A stretch of DNA of 64,000 nt from Pseudorhodoplanes sp. (GCA_019187085.1 JABARS010000014.1:62001-126000), one strand, 5' to 3'. Counted from the first letter of the stretch, positions 1 to 10,602 are shown. Made by a program: numbers and translations. The notes: a model not told the origin generated them from the letters alone.

Positions 1-1176
1 TTCACCTACGATCCCGGCTTCACCTCGACTGCAAGCTGCGAATCCAAGATCACTTATATCGACGGCGACCAGGGTGTCCTGCTCTATCGCGGCTACCCGA
101 TCGAGCAACTGGCCGAGCACGGCGACTTTCTGGAGACCTGTTATCTCCTTCTTTACGGTGAATTGCCGACCGCGAGCCAGAAGGCGGACTTCGACAAGCG
201 TGTGACCAACCACACGATGGTCCACGAGCAGATGAGCCGCTTCCTGCAGGGCTTCCGTCGCGACGCCCATCCGATGGCCGTCATGGTGGGCCTGGTCGGC
301 GCGCTGTCGGCCTTCTATCACGACTCGACCGACATTTCCGACCCGCACCAGCGGCTCGTCGCCTCGATCCGCATGATCGCAAAAATGCCGACGCTGGCGG
401 CAATGGCATACAAATATACGATCGGTCAGCCGTTCGTGTATCCGATGAATGCGCTCGATTACTCAAGCAACTTCCTGCGGATGTGCTTTGCCGTCCCCTG
501 CGAGGAATACAAGGTCAATCCGGTGCTCGCGCGCGCGATGGACCGCATCTTCATCCTGCATGCCGACCACGAGCAGAATGCATCGACCTCGACCGTACGG
601 CTCGCCGGCTCCTCGGGCGCCAATCCGTTCGCCTGCATCGCCGCCGGCATCGCCTGCCTGTGGGGACCGGCGCACGGCGGCGCCAACGAGGCCGCGCTCA
701 AGATGCTCAACGAAATCGGCACCGTCGACCGCATTCCCGAATATATCCGCCGCGCCAAGGACAAGAACGATCCGTTCCGGCTGATGGGATTCGGCCATCG
801 CGTCTACAAGAATTACGACCCGCGCGCGAAGATCATGCAGAAGACCTGCCACGAGGTGCTCGCCGAAGTCGGCCACAAGGACGATCCCCTGCTCGAAGTG
901 GCGGTTGAACTTGAGCGGATCGCCCTGCACGACGACTATTTCGTCGAGAAGAAGCTTTATCCGAACATCGACTTCTATTCGGGCATCACGCTCAAGGCGA
1001 TGGGTTTCCCGACCTCGATGTTCACGGTTCTGTTCGCGGTCGCGCGCACGGTCGGCTGGATCGCGCAATGGAAAGAGATGATCGAGGATCCGAACCAGAA
1101 GATCGGTCGTCCGCGACAGCTCTATACCGGGGCGGCCCGGCGCGACTATCAGCCGATTTCGACGCGCAAGGCGTGA
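1..1176 (+). CDS. gltA: citrate synthase, 5' end outside the window
   Basis: Condenses acetyl-CoA and oxaloacetate to citrate in the TCA cycle (cytosol). The reading frame is open from base 1, so the start codon lies before the window; 391 residues are visible. The visible start ([20 protein letters not shown]) matches the N-terminal domain of type II, hexameric-style bacterial citrate synthases. Further on, [12 protein letters not shown] carries the substrate-binding histidine, [18 protein letters not shown] carries the catalytic histidine loop, and [13 protein letters not shown] carries the catalytic aspartate region. It converges on the fabH-like gene with 87 bp between the stops, in which I see no clear terminator. 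In related genomes gltA lies next to lpxB; here a fabH homologue sits between them. Confidence 0.97.
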   Translation, partial: FTYDPGFTSTASCESKITYIDGDQGVLLYRGYPIEQLAEHGDFLETCYLLLYGELPTASQKADFDKRVTNHTMVHEQMSRFLQGFRRDAHPMAVMVGLVGALSAFYHDSTDISDPHQRLVASIRMIAKMPTLAAMAYKYTIGQPFVYPMNALDYSSNFLRMCFAVPCEEYKVNPVLARAMDRIFILHADHEQNASTSTVRLAGSSGANPFACIAAGIACLWGPAHGGANEAALKMLNEIGTVDRIPEYIRRAKDKNDPFRLMGFGHRVYKNYDPRAKIMQKTCHEVLAEVGHKDDPLLEVAVELERIALHDDYFVEKKLYPNIDFYSGITLKAMGFPTSMFTVLFAVARTVGWIAQWKEMIEDPNQKIGRPRQLYTGAARRDYQPISTRKA

Positions 1177-1263
1177 CGCCAGATCATGGCGTAAGGGCAA
1201 GTCACGCGACTGCCGGGGTAATGCAAGGGCTAAACGTAAAATGCCGGACGGGTTAGGACACGA

Positions 1264-2310
1264 TCAGCTCAGCCGCTGACCGTGCTTCTGGCCTGCGGCT
1301 GCGCCGTCATAGGCCCAAGTCAGATAGCTTGCGCCCCAGGTAAAGCCGCCGCCGAACGCGGCCAGGATCAGGCGATCGCCGGTCTTCAGCTGGCGTTCGT
1401 AATCCCACAGGCAGAGCGGAATCGTGGCGGCGGTCGTGTTGCCGAACTTGTGGATCGTGACCATCACGCGGTCCATCGGCAGGCCCATCTTCTCCGCCGT
1501 CGCCTCGATGATGCGCCGGTTGGCCTGGTGCGGCACGAGCCACCGGATCATGTCCGCGCGCAGATTGTTGCGGACCATGATTTCGGAGGCAACCTCGGCC
1601 ATTTTCGCGATCGCGAACTTATAGACCGCCGCGCCCTCCTGGTAGACATAGTGCATCCGCTTCGCCACGGTCTCGGCATTCGGTGGCAGGCGGCTGCCGC
1701 CGGCTTTCTGGTGCAGGTGGATCATGCCCGCACCGTCGGAGCGGATGACGGTGTCGAAAATGCCCTCGCCGTTGGGCGAGGGCTCGATCAGGACCGCGCC
1801 GGCCCCGTCGCCAAATATCACGCAGGTCGCCCGGTCCGTGTAGTCGATGATCGCCGACATCTTGTCGGCACCCACCACCACGACCTTGCGGCATTGCCCG
1901 GTCGCGACGAACTGCGAGGCAATGCTGACCGCGTAGATGAATCCGGAGCAGGCTGCCTGAATGTCGAAGCTGCCGATCGGTCCCAACCCGACCATGTCGG
2001 CGATGAGATTGGCGGTCGAGGGAAAGACGAAGTCCGGCGTCGTCGTCGCGCAGATGAGAAGATCGACCTCGGCCGGCGCGGTGCCGGTTTTCGTCAGCAG
2101 TCCGCGGACGGCTTCGGCGGCCATGTGCGAGGCGCCGAGCCCCTCGCCCTTGAGGATGCGGCGCTCCTTGATACCGGTGCGCTCGGTGATCCAGGTGTCG
2201 CTGGTATCCACCATCCGCGCCAGTTCGGCATTGGTCAGGACGTGGTCCGGAAGATATCCGTAAACGCCTGTGATTGCAGGTCTTTTTTCGGTATGGCCGT
2301 TGGCGCCCAT
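1264..2310 (-). CDS. fabH: beta-ketoacyl-ACP synthase III (FabH), Bacteroidota-like sequence
   Basis: Predicted to condense acetyl-CoA (or another acyl-CoA) with malonyl-ACP to start fatty acid synthesis. The 348-residue protein has the complete triad: Cys121 in IQAACSGF, His261 in VPHQANRR and Asn291 in FGNTTAAT. Start is ATG. It follows lpxB on the same strand after 76 bp, so it may be the distal gene of the lipid A cluster. Alphaproteobacterial fabH normally lies in plsX-fabH-ihfA, and this copy does not. Several blocks (MSAIIDYTDRATCVIFGDGA, PLCLWDYERQLKTGD, LAAFGGGFTWGASYL) read like FabH of Bacteroidota as I remember it, not like the alphaproteobacterial enzyme. A transferred second FabH is therefore the inference. 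Family assignment is firm; origin and substrate are not. Confidence 0.93.
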   Translation of the reverse strand: MGANGHTEKRPAITGVYGYLPDHVLTNAELARMVDTSDTWITERTGIKERRILKGEGLGASHMAAEAVRGLLTKTGTAPAEVDLLICATTTPDFVFPSTANLIADMVGLGPIGSFDIQAACSGFIYAVSIASQFVATGQCRKVVVVGADKMSAIIDYTDRATCVIFGDGAGAVLIEPSPNGEGIFDTVIRSDGAGMIHLHQKAGGSRLPPNAETVAKRMHYVYQEGAAVYKFAIAKMAEVASEIMVRNNLRADMIRWLVPHQANRRIIEATAEKMGLPMDRVMVTIHKFGNTTAATIPLCLWDYERQLKTGDRLILAAFGGGFTWGASYLTWAYDGAAAGQKHGQRLS

Positions 2311-2386
2311 AGGCCGGTCAAGCTCTTATTGCCGTTGCGGAAACAAAATTACGGTGTTCGCCCGGCGAATGCCAGTCCGGGCCGGT

Positions 2387-3574
2387 TCAATTTGTAACAC
2401 GTCCTGCAACACCCGTTCCGGGCGTGCGGCCCCGTCGGGCTGTTTCAAGAACGATCTCGGCGGCGTGGTCGGCCGGTTCCGCCTTCCCGATCTGCATGAT
2501 GGCGTCGAGCTTGCGGAAGGCGTCCAGTTGACGGCTGCGGGCCGGGCCGTCCGCAAACAGCGGCAGCAATGCCGCCGACAGCTTGTCCGGGGTGCAATCC
2601 TGCTGGATGAATTCCGGCACCACATTCTCGCCGAGCACGAGATTGGCCAGGATCGCGGACGGAACCCTGATCAGCCGCCGCGCGATCGCAGCCTCCAGCC
2701 GCGACACTTTGTATGCCGTCACCATCGGGACGCCGGCGATCGCGAGCTCGAGCGTGACGGTTCCCGATTTTGCGAGCGCCGCCCGCGCGGTGCGGAATGC
2801 CGCGCGTCGCTCTTCGCGCTTGACCGCGATACGCGGCCGCAACGGCCAGTGCGCGGTCGCGCGCAATACCGTGTCGGCAAGATGCGAGGTCGTGGGGATC
2901 ACGATATCGAGTGGCCAGACAGTTTTGGCGATACGCTCGACGGTGCGTTCGAATGGCTCGATCAGACGTTTGATCTCGCCTTTACGGCTTCCCGGTAGCA
3001 CGAGCAGGATCGGCGGCGCGCTCGCGCGCCGCGCCGCCTCCGTTGCATCGGGGCGCAATTCATCGACCTGCTCGACCAGCGGATGGCCGACATAGGTGCA
3101 TGGTGGGCCGCCCAACCTGCGATGGACTTCCGGCTCGAACGGCAGCAGGCCGAGCACATGATCGATATAGCGGCGCATGGCGCGGGCGCGGCCCGGGCGC
3201 CAGGCCCATACGCTTGGCGAGACATAATCGACGATCGGGATCGACGGGTTCGCGCGCCGGACGCGGCGTGCGACGCGATGGGTGAAATCCGGGCTGTCGA
3301 TGATGACCATCACGTCGGGACGTTCCGCGAGCGCAGCCCTGGCAGTCTGGCGGATGCGGCTGAGGATCAGCGGCAGGCGCGAGGGGATCGCCGCAAAGCC
3401 GACGATCGCAAGGTCATCAATGCGAAACAGCGACGGCAGGCCGGCCGCCGCCATCTCGAAGCCGCCGACCCCGCGAAACACAACGCCGTCCCCATGCCGG
3501 GCGCGCAAGGCATTCATCAGAGCCGCGCCCAGCCGGTCGCCGGATTCCTCGGTGGCGACGAGAAAGACCTTCAT
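2387..3574 (-). CDS. lpxB: lipid-A-disaccharide synthase
   Basis: Family GT19 glycosyltransferase that joins UDP-2,3-diacylglucosamine and lipid X into the lipid A disaccharide at the inner face of the cytoplasmic membrane. The protein has 395 residues. Recognisable pieces are KVFLVATEESGDRLGAALM at the N-terminus, VDYVSPSVWAWRPGRA, and the donor-site region LLPFEPEVHRRLGGPPCTYV followed by GHPLVEQ. The ATG at 3574 is chosen over a GTG one codon upstream because it overlaps the lpxI stop by one base (TGATG), a sign of translational coupling. It is last of the contiguous lpxD-fabZ-lpxA-lpxI-lpxB block. Confidence 0.96.
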   Translation of the reverse strand: MKVFLVATEESGDRLGAALMNALRARHGDGVVFRGVGGFEMAAAGLPSLFRIDDLAIVGFAAIPSRLPLILSRIRQTARAALAERPDVMVIIDSPDFTHRVARRVRRANPSIPIVDYVSPSVWAWRPGRARAMRRYIDHVLGLLPFEPEVHRRLGGPPCTYVGHPLVEQVDELRPDATEAARRASAPPILLVLPGSRKGEIKRLIEPFERTVERIAKTVWPLDIVIPTTSHLADTVLRATAHWPLRPRIAVKREERRAAFRTARAALAKSGTVTLELAIAGVPMVTAYKVSRLEAAIARRLIRVPSAILANLVLGENVVPEFIQQDCTPDKLSAALLPLFADGPARSRQLDAFRKLDAIMQIGKAEPADHAAEIVLETARRGRTPGTGVAGRVTN

Positions 3575-4443
3575 CACGGCTCCCCGTCCTTCATCCCGAC
3601 GACAAACAAGTTCGCGCGATTGGCGGCCTCGACGATTGCGGCGGGCTCGGCAACGATAGTGCCGCCTGCAATCACGGCAAGGCCGGCAAGTCCCGCTTCG
3701 GCGACCCCGGTGACAGTCTTCGGTCCGATCGAGGGCAGATCGAAGCGTCGGTCCTGGTCGGGTTTCGGGGCCTTGACGAGCACACCGGTTCCCAGCGGTG
3801 AACGGATGCGTCCGGAGCGGCGCAGTTCGGCGACGCGCGCCAACATCTGGTCGGTGCCCTCGCTCGCTTCAATGGCCAGCACGTGATTGCCGGCGACGAC
3901 GACCGCTTGTCCGATATCGAAGGGGCCCGTCGCCCGCAGCACCTCGAGGCCGCGTGCAATGTCGGACAGATCGGTCGCGCCGGGCACCGTGTTCGAAAGC
4001 GGCCCCTCGGGCATCAGGATTTCCGGCGCGACTTCATGTGCACCCAGCATCCGGAAGCCGAGATCCTCGAAGATTTTCGCAATGCCGGTCAGCAGATGAT
4101 CGTCGCCGCCGTAGAATTGGCGCACAATCCGCGGGAACAGCCGCAAGGTCGTCCAGTCGAGGCGGATTTCGCGGATGGCCGGGCGGACGATCGTGCCGAT
4201 GAAGATGACGTCGCGCAGGCGCTCCTTCCGCGCGATGCGGATGAAGCGGCCGAGCTGGCCGATGCGCGCCCAGTAATGCGGATAGCGCTTGACCGCTTCG
4301 GGGTCCGCCCATGGCTGCAGCGGAAACAAGACCACGCGCCGGCCCTGCTGGATCAGCGCGTCGGCGACCACAAAGGGGAAGCTGCCGCCGCCACAGATGA
4401 TCGCGACGGCCTCGCCTGCATCCGCGGGCTCCGGCGCGGTCAC
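3574..4443 (-). CDS. lpxI: UDP-2,3-diacylglucosamine pyrophosphatase, LpxI (DUF1009) type
   Basis: Hydrolyses UDP-2,3-diacylglucosamine to lipid X, the step done by LpxH in gammaproteobacteria. The 289-residue protein has the LpxI N-terminal signature AIICGGGSFPFVVADAL (about residues 13-29) and the C-terminal domain ending in GLAGLAVIAGGTIVAEP. The start is GTG, overlapping the lpxA stop by four bases (GTGA), and its stop overlaps the lpxB start, so it is tightly coupled between lpxA and lpxB. This position between its pathway neighbours supports the call. Confidence 0.95.
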   Translation of the reverse strand: MTAPEPADAGEAVAIICGGGSFPFVVADALIQQGRRVVLFPLQPWADPEAVKRYPHYWARIGQLGRFIRIARKERLRDVIFIGTIVRPAIREIRLDWTTLRLFPRIVRQFYGGDDHLLTGIAKIFEDLGFRMLGAHEVAPEILMPEGPLSNTVPGATDLSDIARGLEVLRATGPFDIGQAVVVAGNHVLAIEASEGTDQMLARVAELRRSGRIRSPLGTGVLVKAPKPDQDRRFDLPSIGPKTVTGVAEAGLAGLAVIAGGTIVAEPAAIVEAANRANLFVVGMKDGEP

Positions 4444-5273
4444 GCGGTCTCGCCGGCCGACTCCGCAACCGTGGCGGCCGGGACGTTCTGCCAGGCCTTC
4501 ATCAGCGGACGCGAGCCGGCGCTACGGATGAAGGCGATGATCTTGGCCACCGCCGGATCGGATCCGAATTCACGCGCCACCGCCTCGATCCGATCCTTGT
4601 GATGGCCAGGCGTCAGGAACAGGCTCCGGTAGGCCTGCCGCAGGCGCTGGATGTCGAAGCGCGAGAAGCCGCGCCGGCGCAACCCGATCACGTTGAGCCC
4701 GTCGAGCGCACCGCGCTGGCCGATCGCAAATCCGAACGGAATGACATCGGCGCCGATGCCGGTCATGCCGGCGATCATGGCGCACTCGCCAATACGCACG
4801 AACTGATGCACGGCGGAATGGCCGCCGAACACGACATTGTCCTCGACCACGACGTGGCCGCCGAGCACCGCATTGTTGGCCATGGTGACGTGGTTGCCGA
4901 CCTTGCAGTCATGGCCGACATGGCTGCCGACCATGAACATGCATTTGTCGCCGACCTCGGTGACGCCGCGGTCGTCCTCGGTGCCGGTATTCATCGTCAC
5001 GCTTTCGCGGATTTCGCAATCCGCACCGATGAGGAGGCGGGTAGGACCGCCGCGATATTTCATCGATTGCGGCGGCGTACCGAGCGAGCTGAAGGGATAG
5101 ACGACCGTGCGCGCACCGATCGTCGTGTATCCGTCGACATGGACATGGGCGATCAGCCGGCAGCCGTCGGCGATCGTCACGTTGGGACCGACCACGCAAT
5201 AAGGTCCGATGGTGACGTCCTTGCCGATTGACGCGCCGTTGGCGACACGCGCACTGGGGTCGATGATGGTCAT
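4440..5273 (-). CDS. lpxA: acyl-ACP--UDP-N-acetylglucosamine O-acyltransferase
   Basis: First step of lipid A synthesis: transfers a 3-hydroxyacyl chain from ACP to O-3 of UDP-GlcNAc. The 277 residues begin with left-handed beta-helix hexapeptide repeats (residues about 5-190) and end in an alpha-helical C-terminal domain (FLTPGHHKDRIEAVAREFG). His121 in GSHVGHDCKVGNH corresponds to the catalytic histidine 125 of the E. coli enzyme. Start is ATG, 7 bp after the fabZ stop; the stop overlaps the lpxI GTG. Confidence 0.97.
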   Translation of the reverse strand: MTIIDPSARVANGASIGKDVTIGPYCVVGPNVTIADGCRLIAHVHVDGYTTIGARTVVYPFSSLGTPPQSMKYRGGPTRLLIGADCEIRESVTMNTGTEDDRGVTEVGDKCMFMVGSHVGHDCKVGNHVTMANNAVLGGHVVVEDNVVFGGHSAVHQFVRIGECAMIAGMTGIGADVIPFGFAIGQRGALDGLNVIGLRRRGFSRFDIQRLRQAYRSLFLTPGHHKDRIEAVAREFGSDPAVAKIIAFIRSAGSRPLMKAWQNVPAATVAESAGETA

Positions 5274-5280
5274 CCTGGAA

Positions 5281-5754
5281 TCATCCGTTCACAATCATGG
5301 CGCCGACTTCGGCCTCGGCAACAATATCGCCCTGCACGCGCGCTTCCCCGGTGTACCACCAGATGTTCCGCCGCCGCGCCTTCTTCGTCATATGATATTC
5401 GAGCGTGTCCCCCGGCCGAACCTGCTTACGGAATTTCGCCTTGTCGATGGTCATGAAGAACACCGATTTGGACGGCCCGCCGGTCGCGCCCGAGCATATG
5501 CACAGAACGCCGGCCGTCTGCGCCATTCCCTCGATCATCAGCACGCCGGGGAAAATCGGGTTGTCCGGGAAATGGCCAAGGAACTGCGGTTCGTTGGCGG
5601 TAACGTTCTTGACGCCGATCCCAAATTCGTCGCTCCGCATGCTGTGTACGCGGTCGATCATCAGGAAAGGAAAGCGATGCGGCAGGACTTCCAGGATTTT
5701 GATGATGTCGGCCGCTTCGACCACGCTCGGGGCTTCATTCATCGGGGCGCTCAT
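5281..5754 (-). CDS. fabZ: 3-hydroxyacyl-ACP dehydratase FabZ
   Basis: Hotdog-fold dehydratase of fatty acid elongation (3-hydroxyacyl-ACP to trans-2-enoyl-ACP). It has 157 residues, with the catalytic pair His26 in [15 protein letters not shown] and Glu75 in [14 protein letters not shown]. The ATG start overlaps the lpxD stop by four bases (ATGA). Its place between lpxD and lpxA is the classic arrangement, where FabZ and the Lpx acyltransferases compete for 3-hydroxyacyl-ACP. Confidence 0.97.
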   Translation of the reverse strand: MSAPMNEAPSVVEAADIIKILEVLPHRFPFLMIDRVHSMRSDEFGIGVKNVTANEPQFLGHFPDNPIFPGVLMIEGMAQTAGVLCICSGATGGPSKSVFFMTIDKAKFRKQVRPGDTLEYHMTKKARRRNIWWYTGEARVQGDIVAEAEVGAMIVNG

Positions 5755-6818
5755 TCGTCGGTTTCTTTGCCGGCATTCACATGATCCCTGCGCCGGCCCA
5801 GACGCTCCAGCGCGAAGATTTCCCGCATCCAGATTTTCGCCGGCTTGGCCGGCGAACCGCCCCAGCGCGCGCCGCGCGGAATGTTGTTATTGACGTTGCT
5901 GCCCGCGGCCACCTGCGCGCCCTCGGCAATCACGACGTGATTGTTGATCGCAATCTTGCCGCCGAGGGCGACAAAATCCTCGAGCGTCACGCTACCGGCA
6001 ATCGCGCAATGCGCTACGATCACGCAATGACGGCCGATCGCGACGTTGTGCCCGATCTGCACGAGATTGTCGATCTTGGTGCCCTCGCCGATCACGGTGT
6101 CGCGGATGGCGCCGCGGTCGATCGTGGTACCGGCGCCGATCTCGACGTCATCCTGGATGATCACGCGACCGATTTGCGGCACCTTGCCGTGCCCGGTCGG
6201 GCTCATCACAAACCCGAAGCCGTCCTGGCCAATACTGCAGCCGGGATGGACGGTCACCCGGTCCCCGATGATGGCGTGGGTCATGGAGACGTTCGCGCCG
6301 ATCGAACAGCCGCGGCCGATCTTGACGTGCGGACCGATCACCGCCCCCGCCCCGATCACGCTGCCGGTGCCGATCTCCGCATGCGGGCCGATCACCGCCC
6401 CCGGATCGATCACGACGCCCGGTTCGATGCGGGCGGCCGGGTGCACGAAGGAGCCCGGTGCGATGCCTTCGGCGGCGAACATGGAGGCTGGACGAAGGGC
6501 CTCGGGAAACAGTTCGCGTGCGATGGCGACGAAAGCGCGATAGGGGTGCGGCGTGACCAGCAGCGCCAGGTACGCGGGCGCGCGGGCGGCGAAGCGTTCT
6601 GAAATCAGGCAAAGCCCGGCACGGGTCGTGGCGAGCTGCTCGACATAGGCGGGATTGTCCAGGAAGCACAGGTCGTAGGGACCCGCCCGATCGAGCGCGG
6701 CGATGCCGCCGAGCGGCCGGTCTGGCTCGAACGCGCCACGCGGGGTACCGCCGGTGCGGGCGGCGATGGCGCCGGCGGTCAGGCCAGTCGCGGGTTTGAA
6801 GAAGATCGGCTCGCTCAT
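5751..6818 (-). CDS. lpxD: UDP-3-O-acylglucosamine N-acyltransferase
   Basis: Third step of lipid A synthesis: N-acylation of UDP-3-O-acylglucosamine from hydroxyacyl-ACP. The 355-residue protein has an N-terminal uridine-binding domain (about residues 1-110), a hexapeptide-repeat beta-helix (about 110-320, for example [20 protein letters not shown]) and a short helical tail. The active-site histidine region is [18 protein letters not shown]. Start ATG at 6818, 34 bp after the bamA stop. Confidence 0.96.
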   Translation of the reverse strand: MSEPIFFKPATGLTAGAIAARTGGTPRGAFEPDRPLGGIAALDRAGPYDLCFLDNPAYVEQLATTRAGLCLISERFAARAPAYLALLVTPHPYRAFVAIARELFPEALRPASMFAAEGIAPGSFVHPAARIEPGVVIDPGAVIGPHAEIGTGSVIGAGAVIGPHVKIGRGCSIGANVSMTHAIIGDRVTVHPGCSIGQDGFGFVMSPTGHGKVPQIGRVIIQDDVEIGAGTTIDRGAIRDTVIGEGTKIDNLVQIGHNVAIGRHCVIVAHCAIAGSVTLEDFVALGGKIAINNHVVIAEGAQVAAGSNVNNNIPRGARWGGSPAKPAKIWMREIFALERLGRRRDHVNAGKETDE

Positions 6819-6852
6819 ACGATCAGTATAGCGGCCTGCGACCGCGTCGCGA

Positions 6853-9249
6853 TCAGAATCGGGTACCGCCGCCGAACCGGAATTCCTGCACCCGGTCGTA
6901 GCCTTCCTTGGTCAGCGGGATCGCATAATCGAACCGCAACGGGCCGAACGGCGAGTCCCAGATCAGGCCGACGCCGACCGAGGAGCGGACCTTGTTGGTA
7001 TCGGCGAGCAGGATGGTTTCCGTGCTGCTGGGGTTCGAAACCGGCCCCTTGTAATCCCACAGCGAGCCTGCATCGGCGTAGACCGCGCCGCGCATGCCGA
7101 CGTCTTTCGGGATGAAATAGAGCGGCACCTGGAATTCGACGCTCGCGCCCCAATACATCGTGCCGCCGAGCGCGTCCTGCGTCGTGCCGGAGGTCAGGTC
7201 GCGCGGACCGAGGCCGGCCGAGGCAAAGCCGCGCACAAGATTCGGCCCCATCTTGAAGTGATCGAGCATGCGCACTTCCTTGCCGCCCCAGCCCGCAATG
7301 TGGCCGCCCTGCAGGCGGAACACCGTGACGATGTCTGGGATCATTTCGGTGTAGAAGCGCGCATCGACCGTGCTGCGGACGTAGTTCACGTCGCCGCCGA
7401 TGCCGGCTAGATCCTGCTTGGTATCGATCATGATACCGCGGGTCGGGTTCTTGTTGTTGTCGAGCGTGTTGTAGACGAGCGTGTAGCCGACGAGCGAAGT
7501 CAGGACCGGGCCCTGCGCCAGTTCGAGGCGCACCGGCAGCGAGGCCTCGCCGTCCGAATAGCAACCCTGTGCCGGCGTGTAGGTCGTCGAGCAGTTGTTG
7601 TACTGGCTCGGCAGCGTGATTTCCTGCTGATAGGCCTGGTAGCGCAACTGGATTGCGAGATCCTCGCGCAGCGTGAAGCCGAGCCGCGTGCCGCCGCCGT
7701 AGGTCTTGGTAGCATAGGATTGATAGTTGCTCGCCTCGCGCTCCTTGGCGAAGACGTCAAGCCCGAGCGCGACGCGATAGCCCATCAGGTAGGGTTCGAC
7801 GAAGCTGAGTTCGACACCGCGCGCCTTTTCGCCGTACTGGACGGCGGCGCGGGCGAACTGGCCGCGGCCGAGCAGGTTGCGCTCGCCGATGGAGGCTTCG
7901 GCCATGAAGCCGTCGGCGGTCGAATAGCCGCCGCCGATCGAGAATTCGCCGGTAGAGGTTTCCTCGACCTCGACATTGAGCACCACGCGGTCGGGCGCGG
8001 AGCCCGGCTCATTGGTGATTTTGACGGACTTGAAGAAGTTCAGATTCTTCAGGCGCCGTTCGGCGCGGTCGACCAGCGCGCGGTTATAGGCGTCACCCTC
8101 AGCAATATCGAATTCGCGGCGGATCACGTAGTCGCGCGTGCGGGTATTGCCGCGAATCTGGATGCGCTCGATATAGGCGCGCGCGCCCTCTTCCACCACG
8201 AACGCGATATTGACGCGCTGGCCTTCAAAATCGCGGTCACCACGCGGCCGCACCGACGCGAACGGATAGCCGTATTTGGCGATCGCGATCGACATCTCCT
8301 CGACGCTCTTCTCGACCGCCTCGGCATTATAGAAGTCCCCGGCCTTCACGCGCAGTGCGCTGCGCAGCACCTCGGGGTCGACCGCGCGCACGTTCGACTG
8401 GATGTCGACGGCACCGAAGCGGTAGCGCGCACCCTCATCGATCGTGAACGTGACGATAAAACCCTTCTCCGACGGATCGTATTCGGAGGCGGCCGACACG
8501 ATCTGCACATCGGCAAAGCCGTGCTTGAGATAGAAGCGACGCAGCAGATCGCGATCGGCCTCGATGCGGTCGGGGTCGTAGATGTCGCTGTTCTTGAGGA
8601 AACTCAGGATGTTGGTTTCGCTCGTCTTGATGGCGTCCTTCAGACGCTGGTCGGCATAGGACTTGTTGCCGACGAAACGGATCTTCTTGACGCCGGTCTT
8701 CTGGCCTTCAACGATTTCAAAGACGAGGTCGACGCGGTTGTTCGGAAGCTCGATGATCTTCGGCGTCACCGAAATGTCGAAGCGGCCCGCGCGGCGATAG
8801 ATTTCAACGATGCGCTGCACGTCGGACTGCACGATCGGACGCGAAAAGGTGCCGCGCGCGCGCGACTGGACCTCGAGCGTCAATTGCTCGTCCTTGACGC
8901 GCTTGTTGCCCTCGAAGGCGATGCGATTGATGACCGGATTTTCGATGACCGTGACGATGAGCCGCCCGCCGGCCTGACGGATACGCACGTCCTGGAACAG
9001 TCCGGTCGCGTAGAGACCCTTCAGGCCCTGGTCGATCGTGGCGGCATCGAAACGGCCGCCGGGGCCCGGCCGGAAATAGGAGCGGATCGTGTCGACTTCG
9101 ACACGGCGATTGCCTTCGACCACGACATTTGCGGACTGGGCATAGGCATAGGTTGGCGCCACAACGCTGGACGCAACACCGAAAACGGCTCCCCCGAGGA
9201 GAAAGGCGCCAACGCCAAGCCCTCGTACTAACCGCGCACCAATTCCCAT
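6853..9249 (-). CDS. bamA: outer membrane protein assembly factor BamA
   Basis: Central barrel of the BAM complex, which folds and inserts outer-membrane proteins. About 798 residues: a Sec signal peptide ([17 protein letters not shown]..., cleavage after AYAQS), five POTRA domains (about residues 35-430) and a C-terminal 16-strand barrel ending in phenylalanine (RFGGGTRF), the usual outer-membrane sorting signal. I chose the ATG at 9249; a GTG six bases upstream (9255) is a possible alternative, as an AAAGG element serves either. It is transcribed after rseP, with 162 bp between them that carry a possible separate promoter. Confidence 0.97.
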   Translation of the reverse strand: MGIGARLVRGLGVGAFLLGGAVFGVASSVVAPTYAYAQSANVVVEGNRRVEVDTIRSYFRPGPGGRFDAATIDQGLKGLYATGLFQDVRIRQAGGRLIVTVIENPVINRIAFEGNKRVKDEQLTLEVQSRARGTFSRPIVQSDVQRIVEIYRRAGRFDISVTPKIIELPNNRVDLVFEIVEGQKTGVKKIRFVGNKSYADQRLKDAIKTSETNILSFLKNSDIYDPDRIEADRDLLRRFYLKHGFADVQIVSAASEYDPSEKGFIVTFTIDEGARYRFGAVDIQSNVRAVDPEVLRSALRVKAGDFYNAEAVEKSVEEMSIAIAKYGYPFASVRPRGDRDFEGQRVNIAFVVEEGARAYIERIQIRGNTRTRDYVIRREFDIAEGDAYNRALVDRAERRLKNLNFFKSVKITNEPGSAPDRVVLNVEVEETSTGEFSIGGGYSTADGFMAEASIGERNLLGRGQFARAAVQYGEKARGVELSFVEPYLMGYRVALGLDVFAKEREASNYQSYATKTYGGGTRLGFTLREDLAIQLRYQAYQQEITLPSQYNNCSTTYTPAQGCYSDGEASLPVRLELAQGPVLTSLVGYTLVYNTLDNNKNPTRGIMIDTKQDLAGIGGDVNYVRSTVDARFYTEMIPDIVTVFRLQGGHIAGWGGKEVRMLDHFKMGPNLVRGFASAGLGPRDLTSGTTQDALGGTMYWGASVEFQVPLYFIPKDVGMRGAVYADAGSLWDYKGPVSNPSSTETILLADTNKVRSSVGVGLIWDSPFGPLRFDYAIPLTKEGYDRVQEFRFGGGTRF

Positions 9250-9317
9250 GCGCACGCGCCCTTTATCCTGCCCTCAGGCCACCCTGCGTGATCTTAAGAC
9301 CTTGTTAAGACTCGCTT

Positions 9318-9345
9318 CTTCTACAGGATTTGCTTCCTCATGCAA
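9318..9345 (-). promoter_or_regulatory. possible bamA promoter
   Basis: On the minus strand a TTGCAT (-35 like) is followed after 16 bp by TAGAAG (-10 like), about 70 bp before the bamA start. The same TAGAAG hexamer forms the -10 of the rplM promoter in this window. The 16-bp spacer is one short of ideal, so this is only a candidate. Confidence 0.35.
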
Positions 9346-9411
9346 ACCCATTGATCGTCTAGTTCGCCTTTACCCTCAATACGTTGCTGCCATGCCACAA
9401 AATCTGGGGCA

Positions 9412-10569
9412 TTACGAGCCGACGGTCCGTAGGAAGTGCATTATGTCGTTGCGAGTTGCAAAGATCATTAACGCCAGAATAAGGAAAACACCGACCCGGA
9501 ACCCCATTTCCTGTGCATAATCAGACAGGGGCCGGCCGCGAAGAGCCTCCACCAGATAGAACAAAAGGTGACCGCCATCGAGCATCGGGATCGGAAACAG
9601 GTTGAGCAGTCCGATCGACACGGAAAGAACCGCCGCAAGATGGAAGACGGCGCTTAAACTGATGGTTGCAACCTGCCCGGACACCTGCGCGATGCGCAGC
9701 GGACCGCCGAGCTGCTCGGCGGATTCCCGGCCGACCACGATCCGCCCGAGATAGGTCAGCGTCTGCTTGGCCACAAACCACGTCTCGCCGACACCCATGC
9801 TCACCGCAGTAAACGGATCGACCTTCTTGAACTTTGCCTCGCCCGGGGCGAGCGACCGCCGCACGCCGAGAATGCCGAGCTTGTGGACGTTGCCGAATGC
9901 GTCCTTTTCCTCGCGCAGTTCCGGGCGGGCGGTAATCTCGATCTGCGTCCCGTTGCGCTCGATCCCGAAGCGCAGCTCCTCGCCAGCATTCGTCGATACC
10001 GTGCGCTGCATGTCGGAAAAATTTTCAATCGCGCTGCCGTTGATCGTGACGACGGTGTCGCCGGCGCGGAATCCGGCGCGTTCGGCGACGCTGCCGGGCA
10101 GCACCTCGTCGATCCGCGCGGTCGTATCGCTTTTCCCGACCAGCATGAAAATGGCGGCGAAGATCACGATCGCCAGGATGAAATTCGCGATCGGCCCGGC
10201 CGCCACGATCGCGGCGCGGTTGCGGACCGGCTGGTCGAAAAAGCTGACCCTGCGTTCGGCGGCCGACATGCGGGCCAGGGCCTCCTGGTCGGGCACGCTT
10301 GCGGCATTGTCGTCGCCGAAGAACTTCACATAGCCGCCAAGCGGTATGGCGGACACTTTCCAGCGCGTACCGTGCCGGTCGGTGAAGCCGAACAATTCAG
10401 GTCCGAACCCGACCGAGAAGACGAGCACCCGCACCCCGCACCAGCGTGCGACCATGAAATGCCCGAGCTCGTGGAAAAACACGACGATCGTCAGAACGAA
10501 CAGGAACGGCAGCAGCGCGCCGGTAAATCCTCCGCCCCACAGATTCAGCGGGCCCAGAAAATCAAACAT
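9412..10569 (-). CDS. rseP: RIP metalloprotease RseP (site-2 protease)
   Basis: Inner-membrane zinc protease that cuts anti-sigma factors or signal-peptide remnants within the membrane. It has 385 residues. The HExxH site is His33-Glu34-His37 in FFHELGHFMVARWCGV inside the first membrane segment, the third zinc ligand lies in NLFPIPMLDGGHL near the C-terminus, and one PDZ domain sits between (VLPGSVAERAGFRAGDTVVT). Start ATG. It lies between dxr and bamA, the standard order in this class. Confidence 0.96.
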   Translation of the reverse strand: MFDFLGPLNLWGGGFTGALLPFLFVLTIVVFFHELGHFMVARWCGVRVLVFSVGFGPELFGFTDRHGTRWKVSAIPLGGYVKFFGDDNAASVPDQEALARMSAAERRVSFFDQPVRNRAAIVAAGPIANFILAIVIFAAIFMLVGKSDTTARIDEVLPGSVAERAGFRAGDTVVTINGSAIENFSDMQRTVSTNAGEELRFGIERNGTQIEITARPELREEKDAFGNVHKLGILGVRRSLAPGEAKFKKVDPFTAVSMGVGETWFVAKQTLTYLGRIVVGRESAEQLGGPLRIAQVSGQVATISLSAVFHLAAVLSVSIGLLNLFPIPMLDGGHLLFYLVEALRGRPLSDYAQEMGFRVGVFLILALMIFATRNDIMHFLRTVGS

Positions 10570-10602
10570 GACAGCAGCTTCCCCAGTTCTTCTTGAGGCC
10601 GA

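Noticed and set aside
7720..9231. 503-codon plus-strand open frame opposite bamA
   Set aside because: It mirrors the bamA codons, has no ribosome-binding site and an Arg/Asp/His-rich composition typical of antisense frames in GC-rich DNA.
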